A stretch of 64,000 nt of DNA from Lithospermum erythrorhizon (Eukaryota > Streptophyta > Magnoliopsida > Boraginales > Boraginaceae), in NCBI GenBank assembly GCA_019722365.1, contig JADFUC010000073.1, positions 62,001 through 126,000 on the forward strand, in the 5' to 3' direction. How positions within the stretch are numbered: the stretch's first letter is position 1; the number at the start of each line of letters is the position of its first letter. Shown piece by piece: positions 24,734-36,504 of this stretch. A program made the translations under genes and the position numbers. The notes under the pieces were generated by a model. The model searched no databases. It saw only the letters and a program-made list of their open reading frames with translations, and was not told where the DNA came from.

Positions 24734-24899
24734 GAATTGAGAGAAGAAAGAAATGAGGATGAAAGGGTGCTAGATTTTTTAAAGGTATTTTAGTATTTTT
24801 GTGAGATGGGGTGTTATTTTAATAAAGATTTTAAATATGATGTTAGAAATTAAAATAAGGTTGAAAAGGTGCTACTTAGGCAAATTTCTCATGTTTTTG

Positions 24900-25532
24900 T
24901 ATACGATTCATGCATTTTCATGATCCATTTAACTAGTTTTTTCTGTTTGCACATTTCATTACATTTTTCCTAATTCCCTCTATAACTCTACATTATTCAA
25001 TTTTAATTTTAAATATGCGAATTACGAGTTGTATCAATTATACATTGATTCTTATTATTAAAAACCTTCCCCCGGCCCCTTATATGGTGAGAATCGAAAC
25101 AGAATCTATAGATCTCTAAAACCTTCTAAAGATAAATTTTAGTTGGTGATATAGGCGGCAATAGAATAATCTTAATATTTTCGGGACCTAGTACGAAAAT
25201 TAAAAATATGACCCTTAATATAAACAGAAAATAAATACCAAAAATAAATGGTGTAAATTCTGAATTCTTTTAGACCAATATCTAAAGTACTTCTCCCACG
25301 ATCCAAATTAGCGTTTGAAGCTTTTTTGAAATTGAGCTTTTGATCGTCAATTATTAATTATTCATTATTTTCAAAAATATAAAATTTATAATTGGATTCA
25401 TCTTTATAATACTTTCATAATATTAATTTTTTTTAATAATATAATTAAAGAGTAATTGAAGGGTGAAAGATTTCTTGATATATGAGAAACTAATGATATG
25501 ATCAAGCTATTTGTCTTGTGAGGAAGGCCTGA
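24900..25532. other. Intergenic stretch, nothing identified
   Basis: AT-rich sequence between the MULE-like element and the SIRE-type element. No ORF or repeat assignment. Confidence 0.3.
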
Positions 25533-25537
25533 GTGTT

Positions 25538-26888
25538 TGTTAGCTAGATTTAACCTTAGAGGGGGTGAATAAGGTTTAAAGTTCCCTATATTAACTTTTT
25601 CGGAGTTTTAATCTTAAGAATGGGAGTGTACACAATGATAATAAGGATTAATGTGCAGGTAATCTGGCAGAGCTCGAAAGATTAGTCAACAGTATTAATA
25701 ATCAAATTGATTAGCAATAATAAAAGACTACTTGAAAGTAAAAGAGCAAGGAAGGAGAAAGCAATCTGTAGCGCGATTTTTAGCGAGCTTCGGTTCTACG
25801 CTCGACCGTCGACTTTCAACCTCGGGATTTTGGCAAGAGATAAATCGCATGAAGAAATGTTTGAATACCTGAGAGCAACTTCTCTGACCTATTATCAAAC
25901 ACTGGCCTCATTTAAAGTGACCCCGAGCTACCCCATTAAGGTTTAGAGCTCTGTCGACCTAGATTAGGAACCCAAGAATACTCTCCCGAGTTTCAATATA
26001 CTGACCTAGAATAGCAGCCCTATGCTTCCCAGCCTTGAGGATTTCACTCATTAACAATGAAGTTGAAATTGGAAATATCCGCAACTAGGAAATCTCTACA
26101 AAGATAATGTTGAATTAAGTAGGAGTTATGACTTTTGCTTTTTGTTGCAATGAAATGAATGCGCGAAAAGTGGAGTCAAAAAAGATTTGCAAAAGTTGTT
26201 TTGTGTTTTTTTAAAGAGAGGCTTTAAATAGTGCACAAAAATTAAAATTTTGAAAAGTTGCACTTCGTGACCTCATCGAGACCGAGGGGGTCTCACGATG
26301 AGCCTGATGGATCGAAAACAACGGTCAAGCTTTCCGTTAATATAGACCATATATCGAGAGGTCAAGGTCACCGATCAGCCGGGACATGCTCGAGACCGGG
26401 GGGTTACCGATGAGGTCTACGATCGCCGAGACCGAGAACCGCCCTGCGATGAAGTCTCGATGGTTCGAAATATCTTTCTAAACTAAAAAGATACGTTTCG
26501 CCCAATATAAGCAAAAGAAATGACACAGTCATTTGTAGAGGCTTAACCATGAATCGGTCTATACTTGGATTAGAAATTACACGGACCATGGTTCACAAAA
26601 CAATTAAGATTAAATCGCAAAGTCATTGCTCACATATTTAAACGACGATATACTAGAGTGTAGAGTTTCACTAGCCTTTATAGACAATAAAGAACACGAG
26701 CTCCTTGAAAGGCTTTGCGTTTGATAGACTCATCCATGAGCCTCAGGCGTCGATCCAACATTTTAAGCGTTTGAACATTATTAAGAATTAACCACGAAAG
26801 CATGTGTTTCACTTGAAAACGGGATTAGTTCGATTAAACAATTTGTTATCTTCAAAAATAGGTTTGAATGGAATACCATTATTCAACA
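25538..26888 (-). repeat. 3' LTR of the SIRE-type element
   Basis: 1351 bp, starting TGTTAGCTAGATTTAACC and ending ATTCAACA on the plus strand. It has the same features as the other LTR, including the GAGACC boxes near 26275-26460. Its TATA region reads 'gctttaaatagtgcac' (near 26221), so the promoter looks degraded relative to the right copy. Confidence 0.85.
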
Positions 26889-26889
26889 A

Positions 26890-26902
26890 ACTCCCCCCTT
26901 TT
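26890..26902 (-). other. Polypurine tract
   Basis: AAAAGGGGGGAG on the minus strand, directly before the 3' LTR. It is preceded by TTTGTTATCATC, typical of SIRE-type elements. Confidence 0.85.
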
Positions 26903-28059
26903 GATGATAACAAATTGACTTCTTAGGAAAATATAAGACAAAGGCAACACTCCTCAGCCTTAAGATTCCCAAAGGCTTTCATATGAATATAGAACCATTA
27001 CAACCATGGATTAAGAAATAAACGTGAAGCTCGATATAATAGCATTAAATAAGATAGATAATTAAGCATCCAAACAAGGCTATTATAACAACTAAGCATC
27101 CATCAAGTTGTAAGAAACACAATAAAAACCATAGCAAACTAACCTTAAGATTTACAACAAACTGAAGTACTAGGGTAAAAAACAAACACAAGCGCCCAAG
27201 TCTGCCTCTGAACTCCCTTTGGGATAAATCCTTAAAGGGGTAAAAACAAGGAACAAACAAGGCATGAAACAAGCAACACACAATAGTAGAAGGTCAAGCC
27301 ATCAAAGTCCTTTTAGTTTATCTTGGACCACCCGGCTACGCCTTGTCGAGAAAGAATGATCCCGGTACCATCCAACCTAAACCATTAAATCATGTCAAGA
27401 AAATCTTGATCCCGATCCCGGAGAAGAAGTGGTAGGATCTTGAAGTAGATGCGGATGTGTACTTGTACCTTTCACCAGTGGTATCCTCAACCTCGGCCTC
27501 ATCATCGAATACACTAAATACTTCTTGTTGGCCTCATTTACTTTCTCCAAAGCAAGAAAATTTCATAATTCCATGGCATAATCTTTAAGCTTAACGTTTC
27601 TCCTTGATGAGAGTTCTTGGCCTTTATGAGAAACTTGATTATCTTCTATGGCTTGTTGCCATGCTTACAAATTTCACTTAGCCTTGTCTGGAAGTGAGAT
27701 GTGGAAACATCTTACTCTACTTTAATGAGGAGCCTAAATAAATCATCAAATAAATGCGCTTTACTCCAGCGTGCTCGTCATCCCCGTCATCTTCGTAGAA
27801 ATCCATCATCATCAACATCTTCATCATCCAGAAAATACCGGATCCTCCAAGTCATCAACTTCCCTAAACCATTTCCTCCCGTCATGGTTTGGATACTCTC
27901 TATCCTCGCGATTGGCCAATTTTGCCTCAGCACCCACGAAGGCGATTGTTATGAAGCATGATTGTACAATTCTTGAAGTAGTCTTTGGTAATTCTATATG
28001 TGTGCCCCCCTACCAATAGGCGTACCCCTAGAAACACCCTATCTCCTCCCAGACTCCAT

Positions 28060-28830
28060 TATGTGTGCATGCCTGGAAGAGTGGTCGCGCAGGCGTATTG
28101 CCAGCAGAGTGGCGCGTGTGGAAGGCGATAATGATAGGAAGGTTGATCCGTTAGCGGGGAAAACAAAAACTTGTAATCCAAAGAATTCCACAACCCTACC
28201 GGATTCTATCACGAGAACCCAGACAATGACTTCACGCAGCAAGTATTAACAAAACTTTTTCCAGGTAATGCAGGATGTAGCGTGGCGCGTGTCAATACCA
28301 CGCTTTTAACTTTCGATACGTTTCGTCTCAGGCCGTTATTCAACACCAGCGGTCACATCATCGCCCGACTCAATCTCGTCCAGCAGAATCAAATCAAAAG
28401 CCCAGCTAGCAAAACCATTACTAGACAATCGAAAGTCCTCTACAAATTCCCTCGTTTATATTCAAATGATGCCATTAAAATCCAACTTAATATTAAGATT
28501 GTTGCTACTAAAATTGTGAATGATAACACTCATAGAAAATAAACCCAATCAGGGAAAATGTCATAGGACTTACCCAAAAATTTCTCCCATTTTTGGAATT
28601 TGACCAAATCCTAGAATGTAGTCACTGTCCTTCCGTCGCTAGTAATATCCATCGAAGTATGTTGGGCTGATCCTTCACTTTTCCTCCTCTTGAAGCCAAA
28701 GGATTCACATTTGCACTAGATTGTGGATTAGAGGAACTTCCACCTTGATAAAAAGCAACAAGCTTGGTTAGAGGATTTAGGATTTTTGTGTTCTAGCTCT
28801 TTTTTGGTTAGTTTGGAAGGTTGAGGCCAT
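28060..28830 (-). pseudogene. Extra 3' ORF of the SIRE-type element (broken)
   Basis: From the ATG at 28830 the minus strand gives MASTFQTNQKRARTQKS. After frame changes it gives LVAFYQGGSSSNPQSSANV, DLVKFQKWEKFLGKSYDIF, LNIKLDFNGIIFEYKR and LSSNGFASWAFDL. SIRE/Maximus elements often carry an additional ORF between pol and the 3' LTR, sometimes called envelope-like. I cannot assign a domain to this one. At least five frameshifts or stops are present. Confidence 0.5.
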
Positions 28831-29019
28831 TTTTATGATGAATGTTTGAATAAAGAATAGTGTTTGGGGTTTGTAGAAAGACAATGTAGTAGGGGTAAAG
28901 TGATAAATTGGTGAGTTTTTTGGTGGAGTGATGAAAAATTGAATGTGGTGGTTATGGTGAATTAGGGTTGATGAATTTGGGAATTTTGGTTGAAATGGAG
29001 AAGAAATCGGCTGATAGGG

Positions 29020-29290
29020 TATTTATAGGGTCAGTTCATCGAGACCCATTCGAGACCACAGGTCTCTTGGTCTCTCGATAGGCAGAATACCGATTAGTTA
29101 TTTCCGCCCGTCAGAGACCACGTTCGAGAGAAGTCGATAGGCTATGATCGGACCCGAGGCGGTTGTGCGAGACACCATCGAGGCGAGAAGTCTCGATGGG
29201 TCCAGTACCAAATCTTGAGATCCCTCATCACGCCGCCGAGACCTCGTCGGGCGGGGGGTCACGGTGGGGTCTCGAGTCGCGTAAAGCCCC
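29020..29290 (-). promoter_or_regulatory. Internal TATA box with upstream GAGACC boxes
   Basis: TATAAATA on the minus strand (29020-29027, within CCCTATAAATACCC) is preceded on that strand, at 29040-29285, by many GAGACC/TCTCGAT boxes. The LTR has the same arrangement of boxes before its TATA. About 190 nt downstream is an ATG (28830) opening the extra ORF. I infer an internal promoter. Confidence 0.5.
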
Positions 29291-29659
29291 GAAAATCCCA
29301 CATATATCCCGCTGATACCTCACACCAAATCTCCCGGCAATGATACTCGAAGCAATAATCGCTGGCTTGACCGAAACACATCCAATCAAATCAACTATCC
29401 TCCAAAAATCATACAATCAATATCTTCAGCTTACCGAGACACAACCATAGTCATAATTTTGCCACTTGCGTCGAGGAATTCAGCTTCAAAACCATTTCGG
29501 ACAATTTATCATTGGCTTATCATCGATAACATGCTTTTTACAAAATGTAAACACATAGCATGCATCAATTAAAAAGCATAAAGCACGGGAATACAATTAC
29601 TTACTAGAAGATAAGCATTAAAGCTCACACTTTCATGCGTTCCAAAATTTCAGTCCTCA

Positions 29660-30060
29660 ATTAGTGGTTTTGGTGAAGATGTCTGAAGTTGATCATTTAT
29701 CCCCTGAGCTTGAGATCAATGTTTCCTTTTTTGCACATGGTCGGATAAAGTATTTGGCCAGTTTCAATGTGCTTGGTTTGTGAATGTTATGCCGGATTGG
29801 CAATATTGATGGTAACGTGTTCACAATAAGCATAATCTTAGAGGAACTTGATCGTACTTGATTCCGAAATCTTCGAAGTTTGTTTCATCCGGCGCTTGAA
29901 GCTGACGCAATTTCCAACCGCCACATGATAGGCCCTGCGCTTGCGTGGATAATGCGACCTTATTTTTGCTTGCTGGCGACCTGAGGTGAGCTATGTCACA
30001 TGGAGGTGACAAGTCCCACTGGTGCTTTTTCTATCAGAGTGTGCAGAAAAGCCATAAAAG
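29660..30060 (-). pseudogene. RNase H region of the SIRE-type element
   Basis: Fragments read DRKSTSGTCH, SKNKVALST, FEDFGIKYDQVP and, near 29680-29780, HSQTKHIE. These follow the usual Copia RNase H order but several catalytic residues fall in broken frames. Confidence 0.72.
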
Positions 30061-30539
30061 TCCAGCATCCGGTATCACATGAGGTTCAAATTCTTGCTCG
30101 CCAGGATACGAAGCCCCATACTGAGTGTTCTTTCACGTCTTGAAGGATCCGCTTTTAACCCGGCTTAGATGAGACTCTTTGGGAGCCCGAAGCTTGGAAA
30201 GCGAGCACCGCAGCAAGCGGCAAACATAATATCGGGTCTAGAAGCGGTAAGATAAAAGACTGCAATCGTACCTCGGTATTTTGTCTCGTTGGTAGCGTGT
30301 ACCTTGTTCATCCGCATGAAGTTTTGTTGAAGTAGACATTGGAGTTAGATCACGCTGCATCTTCCGTCCCAAATTTCTAGGCTCTTTTTGAGAACTTGCT
30401 TTGACTAATGAAAGGTAAAATCATCCATTTGCTTCGCTTGGAGTCCGAGAAAGAAGTTCAATTAAGCCCGTCATTGCTGGAAATCTCCTCGAACTTCGAC
30501 ACATCGTTGTTTTAAAGCAAATTCCTCACGACCAACGAA

Positions 30540-31100
30540 TTATTGGTAGAGCTAAAAATAATATCATCAACATAAATTTGAACAACTATAAGATGTTTGC
30601 CCTTGGTTTTAAGGAAAAGCGTGGAATCGAGCTTTCCGCTGCCCCGAAACCATTCGCAACTAAATGTGTGCTTAACCTGCATTTTGACTACAGGTGCTTG
30701 TTTTAAGCGAAGTAAAGGGCTTTGCTCACAGTTTAAAAAACATGATGAGGAAAGTTAGGATCTTCAAAAACCGGAGGTTGTTTTACAAAGCTTCCTAAAT
30801 CGAGAACCCGTTTCAGCTTGCTGACATCCATTTGGTGCGTTTGAAATCCGTGCTTGACTAGCGAAGGCTAGGAATAATGCGAATGGATTCGGCTAGCCAC
30901 GGAGCAAAAGTTTGCATCAAGTCAACTCCTTGACTTGATTGTAACCTTGAACAACAAAGGCGACTTTTATTTACTAAAAGCAATACCGGTTTTAAATCAA
31001 GTTTATTCGAAAAACCCTTTGTCCCAATAATGGTTTTATTGAGTTTTTTCGCTAAATGCCAAACTTTGCATCTTTCAAATTGTTCAAGTTCTTTTTGCAT
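30540..31100 (-). pseudogene. Reverse transcriptase of the SIRE-type element
   Basis: The minus-strand frame 31100-30858 begins MQKELEQFERCKVWHL and continues through IGTKG..NKLD, KSRL and FAP. The RT active-site block YVDDIIFSSTN is readable at about 30585-30553. The intervening sequence is frameshifted. In life this enzyme would copy the element RNA into DNA. Confidence 0.82.
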
Positions 31101-31359
31101 AGATAAAAATCCGATCGGATCTAGAGCTTGTTTAATATTTAGAGGTACTCACTTTGAGATACATAAGCACTATCGAAGACGCTATTATTTAAAAGAGGAT
31201 CGAGTAGTTACCCGCTTTGAGATATACTTCAAATGAGATCGAGAGGGGGATGATTCTTGTGATCCTCGTATACAGAAGATCTTCTGTGTTAGCCCATGGA
31301 GATAATCATCCACATGCTGCGGTTCTGATGATTATTTGTTTGCTCCCATAATTGATGCT

Positions 31360-32080
31360 TCCTCATTTTGATGGGCTTGGTTTGAGGCTGCAAAAGCTAA
31401 TTCGTCCACGTTTCCACCTAATAGATATGCCCCGTAAATACAACTTTCTCAATAAGCAGTTAGATTCATCAAAGTTAACATGAATAGATTCTTGCATTAG
31501 TCTTAACATTATAGATGATATATGCTTTTTACTAGTTTTAGAATAACCAAGAAAGATTGCTAGATTAGATTTAGCATCAAATTTTCCCAATCTATCTTTG
31601 GTGTTAAGAATATAGCATTTTACATCCAAAGACTTTAAAATAATCAATGAGAATCTTACCATACCAAAGCTCGTAAGGGTTTTGTTAAGAAATAGGTCCT
31701 AAGGGAATACCGGTTGATAGTGGCAACATGCGATGTCACGGCGTATCCCAAAGAAATATTTTGGCAAATTGTGCTCATTGCGTAGTGCGGCTCATTTCTT
31801 GAATGGTCCTATTCTTTCGCTTTCTACAACTCCATTTTGTTGAAGTGTTCTTGGGAGCCGAAAAGTTATGTTAAGATCATGCTCCCCACAAAACTCCCTC
31901 GAACTCCTCATTTTCGAACTCGCCTCCATGATCGCTTCTTATGAAAGCTTTGATTTTGAATCCACTTTTCATTACATGAGCTTTCTCTGCCTTAGCAAAC
32001 TCTTTAAAAGCATCACTTTTATTAGCAGGAGGCCAATTACCCGAAATAAACCTCGAGTAATCGTCCACAATAACATAAAC
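31360..32080 (-). pseudogene. Integrase core of the SIRE-type element
   Basis: Minus-strand fragments read VDDYSRF-like MDDYSRF, NKSDAFKEFAK, IRSDHGGEFENEEF (the second catalytic Asp region) and, further down, CYILNTKDRLGKFDAKSNLA and FLGYSKTSK. These are the Copia integrase core and the GKFD/FLGY block after it. The frame is broken in several places (two separate ORFs, 31877-32068 and 31363-31662). Confidence 0.82.
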
Positions 32081-33149
32081 ATATTTCGATCCGCCCCGAA
32101 CTACGACATCGTTTCACTTGAAACAAATCCATATGTAACAAATGTGTGGTTTAGCGAAACAAGATTTATAGGTTTAAGCGAAGATTTGTGCATTTTACCA
32201 AGTTGACATGCATCACAAAGTTTAACCTTTTATATGAATTTGGGAGACAGCACACTACGTGTAGTCTTTATGCGATTGAATGCTGTTGTCTTAGCATGAC
32301 CCGACCCCGTCATGCCACCCACAAACTTCAGCGTCGTCATGGACCACATTCATGCAAATGTTACTTCAACTTGAATCAAAATTAACATAATACACATTGT
32401 TGATCGATAGCCATGCACAACAAATGAAGATGAAGCGTTGAAATAACACGTTTATGTTTAGAAAATTTTACCTGTAATCATTTTTCACATAATTGGCTGC
32501 TTATAGAGGTAAACTTTCACGCCATCAACAAGTAAGTATTTTTAATTTAAAACAACCTTTACTTTACGATACACCGCTTTACAGGATTACGGCGGATTTG
32601 CGTTGTTTTGAAACTTTTCGATCGCGCGGTTGCGAAGCTTCAAGAAGAGTGAGAGCATCTCCGTCATGTGCCTTGGTAACCGCTATCCACCATCCAAATG
32701 TTTTCTTTCATGGATAGTGATTCTCTATTACAAAAGTCAATTTCTCATTCGAGGTACCCAATGGCAGTTGGGTCCTTGGGGGTTAATTAAAGTAGAATGG
32801 ATTTTCTCGCGATCCGTTTTAGATTAGCAGAGACTTGGGACATAAGGTGCCCATTCTCACTAACTTTTGAATGGGACATTTTGAGGCTTGTGATTTCCTT
32901 TTACTTAAGTCTGCGGTGAAGTGCGGTCTTACAAACGCTGATACGGATGATGAGCTGACGTTAGTATGATAAGAGTTATCATTTGAATAGCACAGCTTAC
33001 TTTTTGTTGGTTGGATAGCGTTGACATCAAGAATTTCATTCAACTTGTTTGTTCTCAAAAGAATAAGCGTTGAGTGATTTCTTGAGATTCTACGTTTTCT
33101 AACTCTCAACCTTTTTAAGACTTTGTTTAAGCTCAATTTTTCGAATGCC

Positions 33150-34550
33150 ATCATTTTTTTAAATTGAGTCAAGCTTTAACAAGTAGGAAAAACCCCGTTT
33201 TGAGAGGTGGTTTGGCAAACAAGCTTTATTGGTTTTGAAGAGAAGTTCTTTTGTTCTTTTTTGAGCAATTTTTCAAAACTTTCTAATAACTCATTATAAT
33301 TATTGTAACTTTGTCAAAATCACTACTCGATTGCTCATCGTCGCTAGTGAGGTCGTCGTGTCAGAAAAAGAAAAGAGGGTTAAGAGGTACCTCCATAGAA
33401 TCTCTTTGTGCCATGAGGCAGCATACGTTGCGTGTTTCAACCCGGAGTCGGATTACTTCAGTTCATCATCGAAGCAAGCCTTGTGCATATTTTCTTGGTT
33501 GAGACCTGCTTGGCTTCAAACTGAGGACAATCCGTCTTGAATGTCGGGCTTGTTGCATTCAAAGCATGTTATTTCTTTAGATTTGCCCTCTTTATGCTGC
33601 CTTCGTACTTCCTTTCATAATTGTCATATTTCTTGAAGCTTCTATGACCATGATCATTGTTGCTCTTTTTGAATTTAAGAAACTTTTTGAAGTCTCTAGC
33701 TAACATGACCATCTTCATCATCACCAAATGACTCTCGCTTTTTCATTTACTTTTTGAACTTTGGCACTTGTGAGAGCCATTTTCTTTTGTCCACTTGAAT
33801 TCGAGCCTTGTTCTTGGCAATCACTTCCTCCGGCCTTCAAGGATCCGATGGAGGCTCTTCCGATTAAGGAAGAGTCTTGATATCTTTAGCTTCGTTTATA
33901 ATACCTGCGCTTGCTTTTGGCCAAACTCGAGTTCACGAGGCACAGCATGATTCTCTGAACTTTGCTCTTCTAGGAGAATGTCTTCCCTAGAGAGTCAAGT
34001 TGTTGATGATGTATTGAACCTTTGATGCATATCTTTGGTAGATTCTCCATGATGCATTTCAAAAGTTTGATATTCTCAGTCAAAAGTCGAGCCTTGTGAT
34101 GTGACGACTAGAACCCGACATAAGTTCCATACTCTTCCATACATGGCATTGTAGAAGAACATGAATGGCTTTGGAATTGAACTCCGGTTTCTTGAGTTCC
34201 TCATCCCATATATGGCAATCCTCTTCTTTGTGAACATGTCAATTGGAACCTCACATCGAGGCGGCGCCTAATTCTCTTATATTAGCCTCTTCCGCTTTGA
34301 GGTGAAATTCCTATGAGCACCGGCTTGAAGAATTTGATATTTCATTGGAATGAGTGGTCCTTGATGATCACTCCTCCATAATTTAATAGTCGATGCTTTG
34401 CGTGATATTTGAATCACGTTGCGCGATAGTCATAATTTGATCCATCAGCGATGGTGGCCTCGCCCAATTTCATTTTACCTTCAACACAAAAAGTTCCCGA
34501 GCTACCCATATTCCCGTTACTACCCATGATCTTTTTCTACAAGATTTTAA
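33150..34550 (-). pseudogene. gag region of the SIRE-type element
   Basis: The minus strand from the ATG near 34530 reads MGSNGNMGSSGTF in one frame and then breaks repeatedly. A CCHC zinc knuckle is visible at about 33538-33575 (CFECNKP, then HIKTDC after a one-base shift). Gag would package the element RNA. Frames change about every 50-100 nt. No intact protein is possible as written. Confidence 0.65.
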
Positions 34551-34570
34551 GCTTAATACGTAGAACACGG

Positions 34571-34582
34571 GCTCTGATACCA
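34571..34582 (-). other. Primer-binding site (initiator Met tRNA)
   Basis: TGGTATCAGAGC on the minus strand, 2 nt inside the 5' LTR. This is the standard plant Copia sequence complementary to the 3' end of initiator methionine tRNA. Confidence 0.9.
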
Positions 34583-34584
34583 AT

Positions 34585-35928
34585 TGTTAGCCTAGATTTA
34601 ACCTTAGAGGGGGGTGAATAAGGTTTTAAGTTTCTAACAATAACTTTTTTAGAGGTTTTAATCTTAAGAATGCGGAATTAATACACAATGATAATAAGGA
34701 TTAATGTGATAAATCTACAACCCAAGCTCGAGAAGATTAGTCAACAATATTAATAATCGATTGATTAGCAATAATAAAAGACTACTTGAAAGTAAAGAGC
34801 AAAGGAAGGAGAAAGCGATACACGCGATTTTAACGGCTTCGGTTCCCTGCGCTCGACCGTCGCTTTCAACCTGGGATTTTGGCAAAGATAAATCGCACTT
34901 GAAGAAATGTTTGAATACACACAAGCAACTTCTCTGAAGCCTATTATCAAACACTAGCCTCACTAAGAAGTGACCCAGTACCCGGCCCAGGATTTTGGAG
35001 CTCTGTCGACCTAGATTAGGAACCAGGCTCTCTCCCCGAGGATTTCAATATACTACTCAACCTAGAATAGCAACCCTATGCTTCCCACACAAGGATTTCA
35101 CTCAATACAATAAATGATTGAGAAATGGAAATATCACACAACTAGGAAACTCTCTACAAAAGATAATGACGTATTAAATGTAGGAGTTATGACTTTTGCT
35201 TTTATTTTCAATCAATTGAATGCTCAGAAATTAGGGTTAAAAGATTTGCAAAAGTTGTTTTTTGTTTTAAAAGAAGAGGCTTTATATAGTGCACAATAAA
35301 GAAGTGAAAAGTTGCCCGCATCGTGACCTCATCGGAACCGGGGGAGTGGGTAGGCCAATGGATGGGGAGCGATTGGCTTTCCGTTACATAGACCTATCGA
35401 GAGGTCAAGGTCTCGATCATCGGGACCCAATCGAGACCCGGGGGGTCTCGATGAGGTCTCGATCATCGGGACCGAGGCCTCGATGGGGTCACCGATGGTT
35501 CGAAATATCTTTTCTAAACTAAAAAGATGCGTTTAGCCCGATTCTCGAAAGCGAAATGACAGCGGTCGTTTGTATGAGACTTAACCATGAATCGATGCAT
35601 ACTTCGGATTAGAAATTACGGACCATCGTTTAAAACACAATTAGATTAAATCGCAAAAGTCATTGCTCACGTATTTAAAACGACAATATACTAGAGTGTA
35701 GAGTTTCTTCCTGGCCTTTATAGGCAATAAAAGGCAAGGCTCCTTGAAAGGCTTCTGCGTTTGATAGGCCGTCCATGTGAGCCTCCCGAGCGTCGATCGA
35801 CATTTTAAGCGTTTGAACATTATTAAATTAACCACGAAAGCATGTTCACTTGAAAGCGGGATTGGATTAAATTAAACAAGAATTCATTATCTTCAAAAAT
35901 AGGTTTGAATGGAATACCGTTATTCGCG
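34585..35928 (-). repeat. 5' LTR of the SIRE-type element
   Basis: 1344 bp, homologous to 25538-26888 but with very many short indels. On the minus strand, a cluster of GAGACC/GGTCTC boxes (35320-35490) precedes a TATA box (TATATAAA, 35281-35288). Within the cluster 'aggtctcgatcatcggga' occurs twice, about 47 bp apart (near 35409 and 35456). The right terminus reads TTATTCGCG where the other copy has TTATTCAACA. Confidence 0.85.
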
Positions 35929-35933
35929 GTGTT

Positions 35934-36241
35934 GATATGAAAATTTAAAAAACCATAAATAGTTTATCACACGACTCAAACTTTAGAAAAACATTCTAAC
36001 AAGAAACGAAATATTAAAATACAAATAATTTAAAATAACAATGAAGAGTTAAAAGAATTATGTGACAAACCTTCAACTAAGATAGTATTAAAATGGATCT
36101 AGAAGATTTCAGAAAATATTATTGTTATGAATAACTATTATTTTCATATTAGTTATAGTAATGGAAATAATAATAATTCATAATAATAATATCTTTTCAA
36201 ATCTTCTATAATTTATGAATCCGTCTGATGAATTAATCTTA
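35934..36241. other. Intergenic stretch, nothing identified
   Basis: AT-rich DNA right of the SIRE-type element. No feature supported. Confidence 0.3.
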
Positions 36242-36504
36242 TACTCCCTCTAGTTCACCATATATGGTTGTCTTTAGTCATTTTACATAAATTCATAGAG
36301 AATAAATAGTCAAAAAGTACATTAAAAACTTAAAATATCAATTAATTGAAACTATATAATTGGTTGGTTGCTAATTTAATAAGAAAAAATTAGTCAAAAA
36401 GTACATTGAAAATGTAGAAACACAATTTTCTATGCTAGAAGGACAAGTATTTTAAAACAAAAACTTAAGACTAGAAAGACAAGTATATAGGAACGGAGGA
36501 AGTA
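36242..36504. mobile_element. Stowaway-like MITE (Tc1/mariner type)
   Basis: Terminal inverted repeats CTCCCTCTAGTTCACC (left) and GGAACGGAGGAAG (right; its complement reads CTTCCTCCGTTCC) are flanked by TA on both sides (36242-36243 and 36503-36504). The interior is 259 bp, AT-rich and non-coding. The CTCCCTC(C/T)GT end and TA duplication are typical of Stowaway MITEs. Confidence 0.85.

Larger units (their letters stand above)
23073..24890. mobile_element. Mutator-like (MULE) non-autonomous element with long inverted ends
   Basis: The left arm (about 23075-23225) and the reverse complement of the right arm (about 24738-24888) align over about 150 bp. Both share 'aatctagcacc.tttcatcctcat' (split over variants), 'ttctctcaatt', 'atatttaaaat.ttt' and 'cctaagtagcacc'/'actagtagtaccc'. 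Possible 9-bp target duplications are ATGTTTATT (23064-23072) and ATGTTTTTG (24891-24899), matching at 7 positions. Long inverted ends with a 9-bp duplication are the hallmark of MULEs. The interior holds a GC-rich segment (23226-23640) and a minus-strand solo LTR (23694-24733). No transposase was found. Confidence 0.68.
25538..35928 (-). mobile_element. Complete but decayed Copia retrotransposon of SIRE/Maximus type
   Basis: This 10.4 kb element has two LTRs (25538-26888 and 34585-35928), each starting TGTTAG on the plus strand. The left copy ends in the expected ..AACA; the right copy ends in ..TTCGCG. Both are flanked by the same 5-bp sequence GTGTT (25533-25537 and 35929-35933). The primer-binding site and polypurine tract are in place. 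Coding order on the minus strand is gag (about 34550-33150, with a zinc knuckle), integrase (about 32080-31360), reverse transcriptase (about 31100-30540), RNase H (about 30060-29660) and an extra ORF (from 28830). This order, the long LTR and the extra 3' ORF fit the SIRE/Maximus lineage. Every frame is interrupted by small indels, so it cannot be autonomous as written. Confidence 0.9.

Noticed and set aside
27700..28540. Plus-strand ORFs that looked like a possible nested gene
   Set aside because: They are antisense to the extra ORF region of the SIRE-type element, overlap one another in frame and have no domain.
31868..32206. 112-aa plus-strand ORF inside the SIRE-type element
   Set aside because: Antisense shadow of the integrase region.
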